A DNA stretch of 64,000 nucleotides from Oscheius sp. JU75 (taxonomy: Eukaryota > Nematoda > Chromadorea > Rhabditida > Rhabditidae). The DNA lies in NCBI GenBank assembly GCA_037178855.1, contig JASJZC010000005.1, forward strand, positions 10,044,001-10,108,000. Direction: 5' to 3'. Made by a program: the position numbers and the translations under genes. Below, piece by piece: positions 34,345-46,095 of this stretch. Positions within the stretch are counted from its first letter, which is position 1. The number at the start of each line of letters is the position of its first letter. The notes below the pieces were generated by a model. It was not told where the DNA came from. It did not search any database and worked only from the letters and a program-made list of their open reading frames with translations.

Positions 34345-36082
34345 CTACGCCTGATAAAAGCTAGCATCGGAAGGTCCATTCGGAGTGGAGTAGACATTTG
34401 AAGGTTGAATGCTAGATGCTGCTATCTCCTGTCTCAAGACATTTTTTCGGATCCATTGTTGGTAAGGCCTGATGTAGTAGAGAGTTCCGAGAGGGGATAT
34501 CACTGGCATCACACCTGGAACGACTAGCCGTTAGCATAGGGGAAGAAACTACCAATGACCAGGAAGGTACTGAATTCTAAAATCGGATGGTTGTAGATTC
34601 CTGTCTGCCCGAGGGCATAGGTTATGACGGCTATAAGGAAGAGACCGGGTAAAATGGCTTGAAAGGTTAGAGCCTGGAAATTTATGTCTGTCTCTCTCTC
34701 TCTCTCTGTCTATCCGCCACTCTGTCCTCCCATCTTCGAGCTTTGATCCTTATGACTACTCTTCCTCTTATAGCTTCCTCTTTTTCATCATCCGTATACT
34801 GATCAAGACCAACTTTTTCCTTTTTCCCTCTCTCCATGTCTACTGACTCACGTTCAACAACTGTCTGTGCATCGTCTTCGTACTCTCTGACATCTTATGT
34901 CCCTGTAGAGTCTTGATAATCCTACTCCTGATCCAAATGATCACAGCATAGATTGGAGAGACAGGCAGGGTCATATGAAGAATAGTGAAAAGAGCCTTCC
35001 ACTCAAAAATGTTGATGGTCCCGGAGACCATGTGTCCAATGGTCTGGTACTCTGGGAACCCTTTGTGAAGAATGGGTAGAATCTGCTCTGGATCGTCGGA
35101 GGCAAAGCAAAATGTTATCTGTAATTTTTCATGCTATGGGGACGGAAAACCTACAAATTGGAAGAAGGACAGGGGATAGATGGCTATGAGGATGATGATA
35201 AGCTTCTTGACCGTAAGATTCCTCGATTTTAGGACGTAGTAGCGGTAGAGAAAGGAGAGGAGGAGACTGTACAGAGAATGAGCGTAGCAGTGAAGCATTG
35301 CTGAGTAGCTGAAACAGGAAGTTTTGATTTGGTTGGATACCTTTTTGGCTTGTTTTGTGCCAGTTTCAGCCCACTTATGACCTGATTGTGAGTCAGAGCG
35401 GGTTCGCCTCATAACAGTAATCAGTCAGGATTCAATTTTGACAAGCAATAGGTTTGTAGACGTCAGATTTTGTATCGCTTCAAGGGAACTTCCTTAATGG
35501 CTCAGTAAGAGAGAAAGAGAAACAGAAAGGGTTTGAGGATACCGCTGGTATTATTTTGAGCCCATAAGCTGACTTGAAGGTGTGGGGAACTATTTATAGT
35601 TGCCTCGAGATGGTACGGGTGGGAAGTTCAGTAGTATGAATCGAGGCAGTACGGGAACGCCTTACCGGAATTGCAGTACTGCACTTCCCTAGTCTCTGTT
35701 TCTCTGTCCTTCAAAGTATTTCAGTTTACTCATACATTCCCCAAGGATCAAATGCCTCCTGACCCCCAGATACACAGACATTTTTCCCCTCCCATCCTCA
35801 CCTGACATAGCAAACAAGTGGACCAAAATATTTACATGGACCACTAGAAATGTAGGCTAGACTCCAGCCAATCGGGATGATCCGCTGCTGCACAAAGAGG
35901 GCAAAAAGACAGCCACAGAAGTCTGTCAGAGCAAAGTTGAACATCAGCACTGAGTAGGTCCTGATGTTTTTCGGAGATTTCATCAAGACCAGGTACAGCA
36001 GGAGACCGTTCCCAGCCAGACCGATACTATTGGTAAGAGTGTGGAAGAACATAGCCCCAAGTTCAGCCGGACTGATAGGCAT
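34345..36082 (-). CDS. Serpentine receptor, class delta (srd) type
   Basis: Five exons: 35802-36082, 35155-35308, 34852-35118, 34553-34673 and 34345-34514, total 993 bases, 330 residues, all phases consistent. The start at MPISPAEL is preferred to an upstream ATG because an acceptor-like TTCTCAG lies nine bases before it. Diagnostic features of Srd receptors: helix 1 loop SPKNIRTYSVLMFNFALTD, then RIIPIGWSLA and GPCKYFGPLVCY before helix 3, FRY-like FLYRYYVLK after it, and helix 6 ALTFQAILPGLFLIAVITY. Helix 7 is MPVISPLGTLYYIRPY. In Caenorhabditis such receptors are chemosensory. The gene converges on the nucleoside transporter with 65 bases between stops. Intron 35309-35801 is 493 bases; the others are 36-178. 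Confidence 0.9.
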
Positions 36083-36454
36083 AGTAGCTGGCTGAGAATA
36101 GCTGTGGTGTGGGAGAGTCAGGGGTGGGAATAGCTTCAAGAGGAGGCTGATTACGAGAGGAGATGAAAGAAGTCGTCCCAGGGAAATGATGTGACTAAAA
36201 AGAGGAAAGGAGTGGAAGCTTGTAAGAAGAGTAATGTGTGATCGAGGTTATCTGGCACAGACAGAGAGACAGCGAGACAGAAAAACAGTAGAACAGAGAG
36301 TCAAAGAGAACTTGAAAGTTTGCGTTGACTCTTTGTTCTCCATAGAAACTGAACTTTGAATCCTCTGTGCAAAAGCCTGAGAGACCCATAACTTTGGCAT
36401 AACACCTTCAAAATTTTCAGTTAATGCCGTAGCTACAGAAAACATTTGTACTCC

Positions 36455-36562
36455 ATGCGACTTTTGCTCTCTGCTCTCCTATCCATACTCTGCGCCGCGA
36501 CTACCTATCTGGTAGAAACTAATTATGTCCCGGACCTAAGTTCTCCCGTACCGTCTTGGTAA
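36455..36562 (+). CDS. Possible first exon or mini-ORF with signal peptide
   Basis: MRLLLSALLSILCAATTYLV looks like a signal peptide, followed by 15 residues and a stop at 36560. A GTAATC donor overlaps the end, so it may be a first exon, but no second exon is clear. The gap from here to 37663 otherwise shows no gene. Confidence 0.25.
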   Translation: MRLLLSALLSILCAATTYLVETNYVPDLSSPVPSW

Positions 36563-37663
36563 TCAGATATACTCAGACTCAATTAATTACAAGTACTTTT
36601 GTTAATCTGTGGGATATAGTCCGGCAGGCTGGGTTTATTAAATGGGTTTATTATCATTCATACCCTCTCAGCAGGTAGAACACATTAAAAGTACAGTATC
36701 GAGACTCTGATAATGATAATACTTCACTTGTTCCATCACACAAGGGAACGGGGAACAAGCCTCCCAACTTGATTTGATTTGGGTATAGTGTCAGCAGTTC
36801 GACAAGCTCCTCTCACTACGCTCTTGGCAGTAATCCTAGCACGGTCGGGGTCTAAACAATTTCTCACCTGTACTTTTCCCACAGCTGAACACTGATTTCC
36901 CATAAGATCTTGGCATCTGCCGCACTATCTCGATAACAAGATAACTACCTTCCAGTCTGTACTGTAAACTTTCCCTCATCCGCTTTCATCCACATGGTCT
37001 CGGCTTCAAGAAAACACCCCGTACCGTTTCGACTGACACTGAACCACGCTGACATTATACTTTTCTCGTCCATTTCAGACCCCTGCATGTTCGGCTAGGC
37101 TACTGCCAAGTTCAAAAACTTGACCAGCAAGTCTTTGCCATATCTTTCCCATATCAAGTTTGGAAATACTTACCGTGTAAGCATTTTTCCATAGTCGAAC
37201 TCTGTATTTCCAGGTCCAAATGAAATTCAACAAGGGACCTAATATCTGGTGATCTTGCAACGAAACTCGAATCGACTACTACGGACCAGCAAGACATGGA
37301 GTGAGTGACAGTACATCACTATCTTATACTCAATTCAGTGGAAATTGGATAGTACTGAACAACCCGGTTACTTTTTAAGTGGACGACAACCACTGTATTA
37401 TACCAAATCATAATCGTTTATTGTTAGTTGGATGGAAGAATGTTCGGCTTCTGTGTATAAATATTGCTTCACCAGTGTTCCCACTTCTCTTTCCCACCCG
37501 CCCAAAAAAAAAGTCTCTGATCCCTCTCAACTTCCTGAGACCTTGATCATCTCTGGCTGACTGTCCCCAATGATCCGTGACTGCCAGCTTGCGGACCCGA
37601 AAGACGAAATCATTGTGCTGAAGAAAGCAAATGTTGCAAAACAGAACCAGAACCACTAGCTTT

Positions 37664-38029
37664 TTATTGCGGTTTCAGTCGATAAGGAGGCAAGAATCTG
37701 TTCACGTAGTGGGCTGGAGTGAAGCGATTACTGACAGCTATGCGTTCTCCTGGTGGAAGTCGGAACTTGACCTGGGGGTAGACGGGTCTGAATGGAGTCA
37801 ATTCACAGAGAGACAGGGAAACAGAGAGACATGGGGACAGAGAGACAAGGACAAAGACTCACTCTCCAGCCACCACGCCAATCTTCTTCTCATTAATGTA
37901 GCGGTAGTTCACATTATAGTTGATGTTTCCAGCATTAGCTGCCACGAGTTTTCGAAGTTCCCGTTCGGTCAGAGCCAAAGAGATTTGGAAGAGAGAGAAG
38001 AGTAGAAGCCATACATGTGTCAGAATCAT
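37664..38029 (-). CDS. Small secreted protein, 96 residues, unknown family
   Basis: Exons 37863-38029 and 37664-37787 join in phase. The start MILTHVWLLLFSLFQISLA is a good signal peptide, and a CATACAG acceptor-like site lies four bases upstream. An in-frame ATG at 38047 is less likely. The mature part has ELRKLVAANAG, NYNVNYRYIN, then VYPQVKFRLPPGERIAVSNR and FTPAHYVNRFLPPYRLKPQ. There is no cysteine, so it is not a disulfide-rich effector. The intron is full of GAGACAGA-type sequence. AATAAA overlaps the stop codon. Confidence 0.65.
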
Positions 38030-39665
38030 CTGTCTGTATGAGTGCAATTGGTTCGAGTAGGGTTTAAAACAGCCAGAGACAATAGGCGGAACCCGAGAAA
38101 TGACGATTTGATACGGGGAGAATGATTAGTCGATGAACTTTGAGGAAGTTTTTTGAGAACTTTGGGCTTAAAACAACAGTTTCCCTAAGTTTCAAAGGGT
38201 TGAACATAATTTTCAGTGGAAAAAAAACGAGAAATTTGCCTGAAGAGTCCGAAAAGCAAAACGTTAGGAGTTCAAAGGGTCAGTACGTCTTTTGTCTCTG
38301 CACCTTCTCACAGGTTGGGTGTAACAGAGGGGTGAGACACAGGGTGAAAGAGAAAGTGAGTCACCCTAAAAATAGAAGCGGGTCACAATAACAAGAAACA
38401 GTTTTGTCTTCTTGTCACTTTCTAATTCTCGCAGCAACCGCTTCCGACAGTTAGACAGCGCCGTCGTTATAGCTTACTGTTTAAGTCAACTGACTCGACA
38501 GTTAGACAGCGCCTTTGTGGCCTTGTGTTCGAAGCCAACAACTAAGTAGTTACAATATTTAGTTGTTGTGATCTTGTCTTATTTGAGGCCACAGTTTCTA
38601 TGGCTAGACTGAACTTCGTCCCGGACTTGATCCCAAATGGCTTATTTGTTGACGCCCTTTTTCCTTGACTCTGTGCACTGCACTACTGGTGCAACCACTT
38701 TACCGAGGAGTAGGTTGAGAATCCTGTAGCAAAAAAATAGGTTTTTAGGAATGGAATATACTGTTATCTACAGTCAGGTGTCAGGATATTATGAGTCGTC
38801 TGACACAGTAAAATTCTCTGTCTCTCTGCTTCTACTGCAGCCGTACTGTAATGACCTTCCTTTTTGGGCTCGAAGTTACTTCGACGACTATAAAGATACT
38901 TTGGTATGTACAATTGGTGTAGAAGCAGTAAAGGTTGTACCAACTGAACAGTCACCCAAGAATGAGCCGAAGGGTGAACAGCAAACAACGATCTGGAATA
39001 ACAAGAACTTTGTGAATAGACTCGGTATACCTCCGAAAACCTCGTTGAATCGTATAGAGAATTTTTCAAAGCTAGACAAAATAGCTAAACTTTCTAGTTT
39101 TCTTTGAATCTTGGCAAGTTATAAAGCGACATATAGGAACATCTGGGGCAGTGTTCATCAGCCCAAGTGACCACCTATTGGGTACTTCAAATAGCCGTTC
39201 GATCGCTTGTCTCAAGTGGTCAATCTACAGTATGTTGCTAAGCGTTTTAATCGGGGTGGAGAATTGTTCTTTGATTATATGCCGATTCTACTTGACCGCA
39301 ACTTTGTCTTTTGCCGTGGACTGTTAGACAGACAGTAAGTCAGATTCAGGTTTTCACGCTATTTTCTAGATTCATCTCGTTGCACCGGGTACGGGGAAGA
39401 CGTGCCGTTCTCGCCCAAAAATTCTTTCACCCCCTCCACGTCCCCTTTCCCCCGGAAACCGATAACCAATGGTCTTATCCAGTTTTCCTTTTCTATCTCA
39501 CTGTCTCTCTCTCTCTCTCTCTATTTCTAACCCCGCATCCACTTGAAGTAAACTCTCTGCTGCTGTCGACGGGATCGAGAATGGGGGAGAGAGCGAGAGC
39601 GGCGAAAAATCCCGCCCCTGGCTGTCGTCAGCGCGCCTGAGGGGTTCTTTGGACGCCGCCGCGGG
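38030..39665. other. Intergenic, with one candidate exon
   Basis: A plus frame from about 38842 to 39107, preceded by an acceptor-like CTGCAG, reads PYCNDLPFWARSYFDDYKDT and ends FSKLDKIAKLSSFL. It may be a terminal exon of an unrecognised gene, but I find no first exon. A CT-rich microsatellite sits at 39500-39525. The dispersed repeat at 38445-38539 is listed separately. Confidence 0.3.
38445..38539. repeat. GTTAGACAG dispersed repeat, two tandem copies
   Basis: Copies start CGACAGTTAGACAGCGCC and CGACAGTTAGACAGCGCCT about 49 bases apart, each followed by a TTGTGGCCTT-like stretch and an AAGTCAAC or AAGCCAAC end. Family members also lie at 39785, 40216, 43559, 53838, 54061, 57886 and 58678. 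Confidence 0.75.
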
Positions 39666-42600
39666 ATGACCGTCGTACCACCGCCGGCATTTGTCAGGCT
39701 CCTAAATCGAGGATTCAGTCGGCTAGGATATTTTGTAGCAGATCATGACCGAACTGTCATCTTTGTGAGTTTTCTTAGCAGAGGTTATAGTTAGACAGCC
39801 GCGTCGTTGCTGTTCTCTTTTCAAAGTCACCGACAGTTGGACAACCAAGTTTGAATCAATCGCAGAACCCAGTTCGACGACTATGACGTCATAACGGGTC
39901 ACCTCTGCTGTTTTTTGCAATCTGATCCAGATTTTATCCATTATTTGCAGGTCATCCTTCTTTTTACTCTAGTCACCTCAGCAAAAATAGCCTTCACCAG
40001 GCAGGAAGACGACATAAAAACAGGTTAGCAGGACCAATGTTGCGTAAGAGGGGGGTAAACAAGGAAGAACGATCGGGTTCGAAGCCTGATCCCGATTATA
40101 CTTGTTACGCTAGAGTGCGTCTAGTATTCGAGAGCTTTCATTATTTCTGTCCAGAGAAAGTTATCAAGCCACAGACTCAGCAGTCGCTGTGGCGATCTTT
40201 TCAAAATCACAGAATAACAGTTAGACAGCAGCGACGTTGTGGCCTTCTTTTCCAAATCAATTTTTTCGTGTTTCCAAATTTTCAAGTTAGGTAACTAATA
40301 GGATTTTATACTTCCGCGTTTTCTAAGTTCTCTGTTCCACTTCGAGAACCAGAAAGTTTACTGCTAGAGCGCTGCAAACAGCCATGTACTCCATCCTATC
40401 AAGACCAGACTGCAATCGTGTTTTTGACCATTAGGCTTGTTCGAAAAGTTCCTCCTGGGAAGAAAGAAAAAAACTGAGGCTGTCTATCAGCTTAATGGAA
40501 TTATTTCAGGCTACACGCCTTACGGAGCTCGTTCCCGGGATGAGATGAGAGTCTACAATGAGTACTTTGCAGCTACTGGAGAGGATCCCATCAGTGTTTT
40601 TCTGTTCATCACTGCTAAAGTAGGAGCCTTTGTTTTCCTACTGAAAGCAATTCTAGGACAAGGGTTCTATGGCCCGCTACGAACATCTAAAAGATTCAGT
40701 TGATGCTTTGGAACATGTTGCAGCTCACCTGACCTACAAGAACCAATCTTTCTACGATCTCTGCACAGATTTCTGTCAAATCAATGAGCCTATCAGACAG
40801 TATCTGGTGAGTCAATCTCTCTGTCACTGTCCCTGTCATTACCCTTCTATCTCTATCTTCAGAATGGTCTCACCATGGGTAATGACTCAAACTCCCGAAT
40901 CTCTCTCACGTTCCCCATGATGGAAGTCCTCGGAAAGGAACTGGATCTCAGTCCCTACTTCTTCGGGGTCCGCAGCACAACGAACCCTGATTCTGAAAAT
41001 GGCGCTGTTGAATTTGTCAAAATAGTCATGATGCAGCTTCGAGCCAATCCACCGCCCGACTGGAAACGAGAAGACGTGGCTGGCTACGAAAGGAAGATGG
41101 CCAGCTATTTTCACAGGAGTTTCGAATCGGACTACATAGACGTCTACGTCATGTGTCTAACTTTTATTGGAGACGAAATAGTGAGGACCGGTCTCACCAT
41201 CTTCCCCTACCTGGCCCTCGGATTCACAGTCATGAGTATCTTCTCGGTTATGACTGTCTATCTGGATAGTACCAACCTCAATCAGGTAGTCGTGACTGTC
41301 TCAAAAACTCCAATCTCTTCCAGTGGTCGAGTCACAAGGCCTTCCAAGCAGTCTTCGCCTGTGTCTGTCCCCTCCTAGCCACTGCAGCCGCCCTGGGTAC
41401 CCTCTTCTGGCTACGCATCCGTTTCGGTACCATTCTCTGTGTGACACCCTTCCTCGTTCTGGCTATTGGTAAGGCTATCTTTCAGTCACGTTACGCCTTA
41501 TGCTATAGGAGTCGATGATGCCTATCTGATGATGCACAGCTGGATGCGGGTCGTGAATGAGGATGCGAGGCTGAGTAAGAGGGAGAGGTGAGGATAGGCG
41601 CTACGTTTTCTGGTAAAGTAAGATTCTGGGCTGACCGACCAGGTATAGGCATTGCAACAGTGCGTGGTACCTATACTGTCACTACATCCGATTGACACCT
41701 AAAAATACACATACAGTGAGTAAGAACGAACGACAGTGGTTAGGTCCGGAAACGGTAAGAATCAAACTTTTGTGCTCCTAAATATATTGGCCAGAATACT
41801 ATAAACAGAAGTTGCCTCATCTGGGATGAATCTAGTGGGCAATACTGTTCTGGTCCCCTATGTCGCCATTCATTACACAACTGTTAGGATTGATCACCGG
41901 GCCCGGATCAGCAGTGCGCATTCCAGGGGGAAGATGAACCCATTTGACATTTTTTTGGACATAAGGTAGTTACGATATGCCGAGCCTATGCTCCAAATGG
42001 TTACCATGCTTTCTTTGTTAGTTCGTCTTCTCCCGACTATGTGTCTTACTGGAGCGAATAAAATCAATACTGGCACGAGTCCGGTGGACAAACCCTAGGG
42101 ATTGACATCACGTGTTGGGGCTAAGAAAGCCTAAGAACTCCAACTTCTGGGATTCAAAACATGGATTACCTTGTTGATTTTGATGTTGATCGCCGTTTTA
42201 GTAGTCGGTTCATCTCTCTGTGTAAAATGAATTTCAGAGTCTCTCGGATGCTCGTAGACGTCGGTCCCTCCATCACAATTACGTCTTTGACCAACATCAT
42301 GGCTTTTATTGTGGGTATTTACACTCCCACTCCAGAAATACAACTGTTCTGTATTGGAAATGCAGCAGCTATCCTAATGGACTACATTTTCCAGGTAAAT
42401 CAGTGTCTCTCTTTAGGGAACTGACCAATTCAGATCACAATCTACTGCGCAGTGATCTCCCTAACTGGAGAATGGGAGATGAGGTCGGAGACTAAAGAGA
42501 AGGCGATCCAGTGGAAGCCTATCGAAGCACAGAAGGTTGGATAGGAACTTGTAAAATGAATTAGAAGCTTACAGTGGACCAAGCTACTGGACAACTACTC

Positions 42601-44131
42601 TGAATGGATCAGCTCAAGGTTTACAGCCATTTTGGTCTTCTTTGTCATGTGTGGATACTGGTACATTAGCTTGACTCATGCACTGGACATCAAGATCATA
42701 TTGTCACCGGATAAACTAGTTCTGAGTGACTCGAAACTTTTGGAGGTGGGCGTTTGTAAATCTCTCTGTCTCTCTATCACTCTGTCTTCTGTCTCTCTGT
42801 CTCTTTGTCTATCTGCCTCTCTGTCTCTTTGTTTCATTGTTAATTTTACAGATAAACCATCTCCGCGACCACTACATCCTCCAGAACTACACCACCGTTC
42901 AGATTTTTGTTCAACACGTAAGCGTTCGCCAAAGACAATAACACGAAAATCTAGCCCGGCAACCTTTCCGATCCCGCTCGATTAGCCCTCTCGGACAGTA
43001 TGATCGCTGACTTTGAGGCCTATCCAGAATGCCTGGGCTCAAAGTTCAGTCACTATTTCATGCGGGACTACAAGTCCTACAGAGAAACGGCCGAGGAGGA
43101 GGAAGAGAGTCTTGTGGAGGCCGGATTCAACCGAAACTCCATGAAGGGTTTTTTGGCCTGGCCCGAATTCCATCATTGGAACGGTTTCATGAAGTTTGGG
43201 GAGGCTGGACAGCTGTCCAAGTTCATGGTGACAGTCTCCTACCAGGGAGAGCTCCTGGGAGACTTCCAGTACCGGAAGAACATGCTTAATAGGTAGTCGC
43301 AGCCTTTTAATCTTAAAAATTTCTCTTAAGATGGCGAGCCACAGCTGACAGCTATCCGGAACTGGAAGCTGCGGTCTTCGACGACTATTCCCCGTTTGTT
43401 GACCAGCTAGACGTCATCCTCCCAGCGACTCTCTCGACGTCAGGAGCTACTTTGGTCTGCATGATGATTGTTTGCTTCCTCTTCATGTACAACCTATTCA
43501 CGGTCGTTGTCGCGACGATTGCCATAGTTTCGATTTGTATCGGTCAGTTTTTGAGACTGACTCGACAGTTAGACAGTCACATCGTTGTGACCTGACTGTC
43601 GCAGTTTTTTTTTATCTTTCAGGCGTCTTCGGCTGTCTCTCAATGTGGGGAGTCGACCTGGATCCCATTTCTATGGCGACAACTATCATGTCCATCGGCT
43701 TCTCGGTTGATTTCCCAGCTCATGTGACTTTTCACTACTTCCGAGAAGGCCTAGAAGACCCGGGCAGCCTGCCCTCCAAGAAAATTTCTCGCTCCTTGAT
43801 AGCCATTGGATTCCCTCTTCTCCAATGCGGATTCTCTACAGTAATTTTCGTACTCTGTCTCCTCTTTGTTCAGACCTACATGAGCCAGGTAAGAAAGATC
43901 CAAGGATTCGAAATCTTGTCCATCTTTCAGGTTTTCGTCAAGACCATGGTTCTAGTCGTCCTCCTAGGTCTTATCCATGCTCTCTTCCTCGTACCGGTCT
44001 TCCTCTGTGCCCTCTCTTCTGTCAACACATTTCTGTTTGGGAAGAGAAGAAAAGCTACCGATGCTACTTCGCAGAAGTCAGAGAACTCGTACAAGATTAC
44101 CATGAAGATCACGGGAACTGAATCGGGGTAA
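39666..44131 (+). CDS. Patched-related (PTR) membrane protein with sterol-sensing domain
   Basis: Fifteen exons: 39666-39764, 39951-40023, 40510-40619, 40657-40806, 40863-41285, 41324-41468, 41509-41587, 42238-42394, 42434-42535, 42575-42745, 42852-42917, 42955-43292, 43331-43542, 43623-43888 and 43931-44131. They sum to 2592 bases, 863 residues, with all phases matching. Domain order: short cytosolic N-terminus, helix 1 (VILLFTLVTSAKIAF), first extracellular domain, sterol-sensing block (VFACVCPLLATAAALGTLFW, LVLAIGVDDAYLMMH, DVGPSITITSLTNIMAF), second extracellular domain, then GVFGCLSMWGVDLDPISM, IGFSVDFPAHVTFHYF and the last helix pair. PTR proteins are RND-type transporter relatives expanded in nematodes and needed for moulting, cytokinesis or lipid traffic. 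Intron 7 (650 bases) is much longer than the rest. The intron before 43331 ends in TTAAG. Two introns hold the GTTAGACAG repeat. Confidence 0.95.
39785..39852. repeat. GTTAGACAG dispersed repeat in PTR intron 1
   Basis: AGTTAGACAGCCGCGTCG, a TTTTCAAAGTCAC end, then a second partial unit (CGACAGTTGGACAA). Lies in the intron 39765-39950. Confidence 0.7.
40216..40262. repeat. GTTAGACAG dispersed repeat in PTR intron 2
   Basis: ACAGTTAGACAGCAGCGACG, then TTGTGGCCTTCTTTTCCAAATCA. Lies in the intron 40024-40509. Confidence 0.7.
43559..43610. repeat. GTTAGACAG dispersed repeat in a PTR intron
   Basis: GACTCGACAGTTAGACAGTC, then ACATCGTTGTGACCTG. Fills most of the 80-base intron 43543-43622. Confidence 0.75.
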
Positions 44132-44907
44132 CAGCAAGCGTAAGAGAAGATCTCCAAACTGTTCTTTCTACAACGGATACCGGTGCTTTATGTCGTTTTT
44201 ACGTTTCCAGTATGAACATTGTATGCCAAACATATATACAATTGATATAGGCAGAGAAACAGAGACAGTGGGACAGAGAGACAGAGAGAAGAGAGCTCCG
44301 AATACTACAATAATGATTGCTTTTCGTCATGACATTAACTTTCTCAGTACAGCTTGTTTATGAGCGTTCCGGCTGCGCATCAACTTAGTTAACACGTGGA
44401 CAGTAGCTGCACACTCGCTGTAAGTCAACTGTTATTGTCAGAAAGAACCATGTCTCTGAGGAGCTTTATTAGGTTAGAATGAGGAGTTACGATGGCCGAG
44501 TCGTAACCTCAAGATGCTCGATCTGCTGGTTAGGCTAGATCGAGATCTTATTTCTAGAAAAGCACCCCTTTTTCTTCAAACAAAATTTATTCAGCCTTGG
44601 GACTCAATAGGTCCAACAATCTGATAATAGATGGGTAACTCAATACGGGGAAACAGAAGAAAACAATAGAATAGAACTCTCGACTCTAGATCGAGCGAGA
44701 GAAAACCGAACAACCCAAAAACAACCAGAAAATCCAAACGGTGGCGCTCCGCGCGTAAAACAGAATGGTTACGGTGTGGCGGGTCTTTGAAAAGTGAAAT
44801 ATGACGGGAGGGACGAAAACGGTTGTGGTTGTTTTAGGTAGAGTAACGAGAATAAAATATCATAGGAATACCGGCTATGTGACATTAGACTGACTGACAA
44901 CGAGAGA
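44132..44907. other. Intergenic, microsatellite only
   Basis: 3' flank of the PTR gene, with a GAGACAGAGAGACAG stretch at about 44262-44291 and no gene signal. Confidence 0.4.
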
Positions 44908-45625
44908 CTAATGGTCAAAGGCTGAGTTGGGATTGGACATAAGGGCATCGTGAGACTTCTTAGCAATCATCTTCACTGTCTGGAACACGCTTAGCTTGAC
45001 AGGGTTAGCTAGCATACCGAGACAAAAAAAAATAATTGCCTAAGATCTCCTTCCCTTCATAGATGAAATACTGTGCGTTTGCTGTGTAGTTGAATGGATA
45101 CGGGATGTTGTAAGCCATGTCGTCGGGGAAGATAAGTTGTCTTCAGCGGCTGATAAACCGTCACTATTCATGCGTCACCTTCACCGGAAAAGGAACGATG
45201 ATAGTGCGGGTGTATGAATGCCCCGAGCACGCCTTTTGTAGTTGGGTCCCGCTACAAAAGTCGTGCCTAGGGCACTCATACACTCGCAATGTCATTGTCC
45301 CTTTAATGTTCGATTCATGCACGGTATAGCTAGACAGCATCCTTTGAATCGTAGTTGGCCTATCAAAAATAGCAAATGTAGTCATGAAGGGGAACCTGAC
45401 GCTCGAATTCCAAAATTGAGAGTTTTAAGAGTTTGATTTCTAAGAGTCTCTGGTTATGTTTTGGAAAGACTTACTCTGGAGTGAATTAGTTATAGTAGTA
45501 GTTCTCGACACACATTTTCCAAACAAGAAGAGTTCATCCCATTCTCCGTCAAAACTGATATCTCTAGGAAGATTGTTGCCTCCCCAGGTAGGAATAGCAA
45601 AAAGCAGAGAGAGCTGTAAGAACAT
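44908..45625 (-). CDS. Probable small secreted protein gene with a palindromic exon
   Basis: The first exon (45625 to about 45474) starts MFLQLSLLFAIPTWGG, a signal peptide, and continues FDGEWDELFLFGKCVSRTT before a GTAAGT donor. A middle exon encodes GTMTLRVYECPRHDFC, LQKACSGHSYTRTIIVPFPV and is itself a DNA palindrome. The last part (about 45090-44908) reads FPDDMAYNIPYPFNYTANAQ, then SVFQTVKMIAKKSHDALM and a stop. The join between exon 1 and the middle exon is not settled, and the later joins need AAG acceptors. Coding looks likely from the cysteines and aromatic pattern; the family is not recognised. A related fragment lies at 45890-46030. Confidence 0.4.
45186..45307. repeat. Palindrome inside the secreted-protein exon
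   Basis: The arms 45206-45241 (ends CGCCTTTTGTAG) and 45252-45287 (starts CTACAAAAGTCG) pair at 30 of 36 positions around a 10-base loop. Weaker pairing extends to 45186 and 45307. Because of this, both strands encode nearly the same peptide pattern (RVYECP.H.FCS and GHSYTR). Confidence 0.8.
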
Positions 45626-45889
45626 GTCCGGAATGAGCAGCTGAAGATTAGTAATCCGAATTAGTGTCAGGATAGGTTAGAGTTGAAAAGTAAAGTATCA
45701 AAGGGATAAAGAGAAACATTTTTTTTGCTCTGTAGCCTTTCAGAACGCTTACAGTTCAACAGCTAAGTATGTAAGTATTCTCTGTCAGCTCCTATCTGTC
45801 ACTTTCTCTCTACCAATACTGTAATCGTGCTCTTTTCAATTTGACCATCAAAGTGTTTTAGAATTGAAGAGCAGCTATCCTCCTAAATT

Positions 45890-46030
45890 GAAGTTACAGT
45901 AGTAGTTCTCGTCACGCGTGGCTTCCGAGCAAGAAGATACCATCGTGAACTTGCCATTATCCTTTATGACTGGTATAAAGGAAGTATCCTGGAAGAGAAC
46001 TGCTTTTCCTGATAGGAAGAGCAAAATGTA
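45890..46030 (-). pseudogene. Paralogous fragment of the secreted-protein gene
   Basis: The minus strand reads LFQDTSFIPVIKDNGKFTMV then SSCSEATRDENYYCNF. DNA around AGTAGTAGTTCTCGTCACG matches the first exon of the gene at 44908-45625 (AGTAGTAGTTCTCGACACA). No start or signal peptide is joined, so it is a partial or decayed copy. Confidence 0.4.
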
Positions 46031-46095
46031 TTAGTATTCAGCTCTCTCCCTCTCTTTTATCTCTCCAATCTCACCCTAGTCCCCACATTGTAACC

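Noticed and set aside
40070-40120. GGTTCGAAGCC resembling a tRNA T-loop
   Set aside because: No matching T-stem, anticodon arm or acceptor stem could be folded around it.
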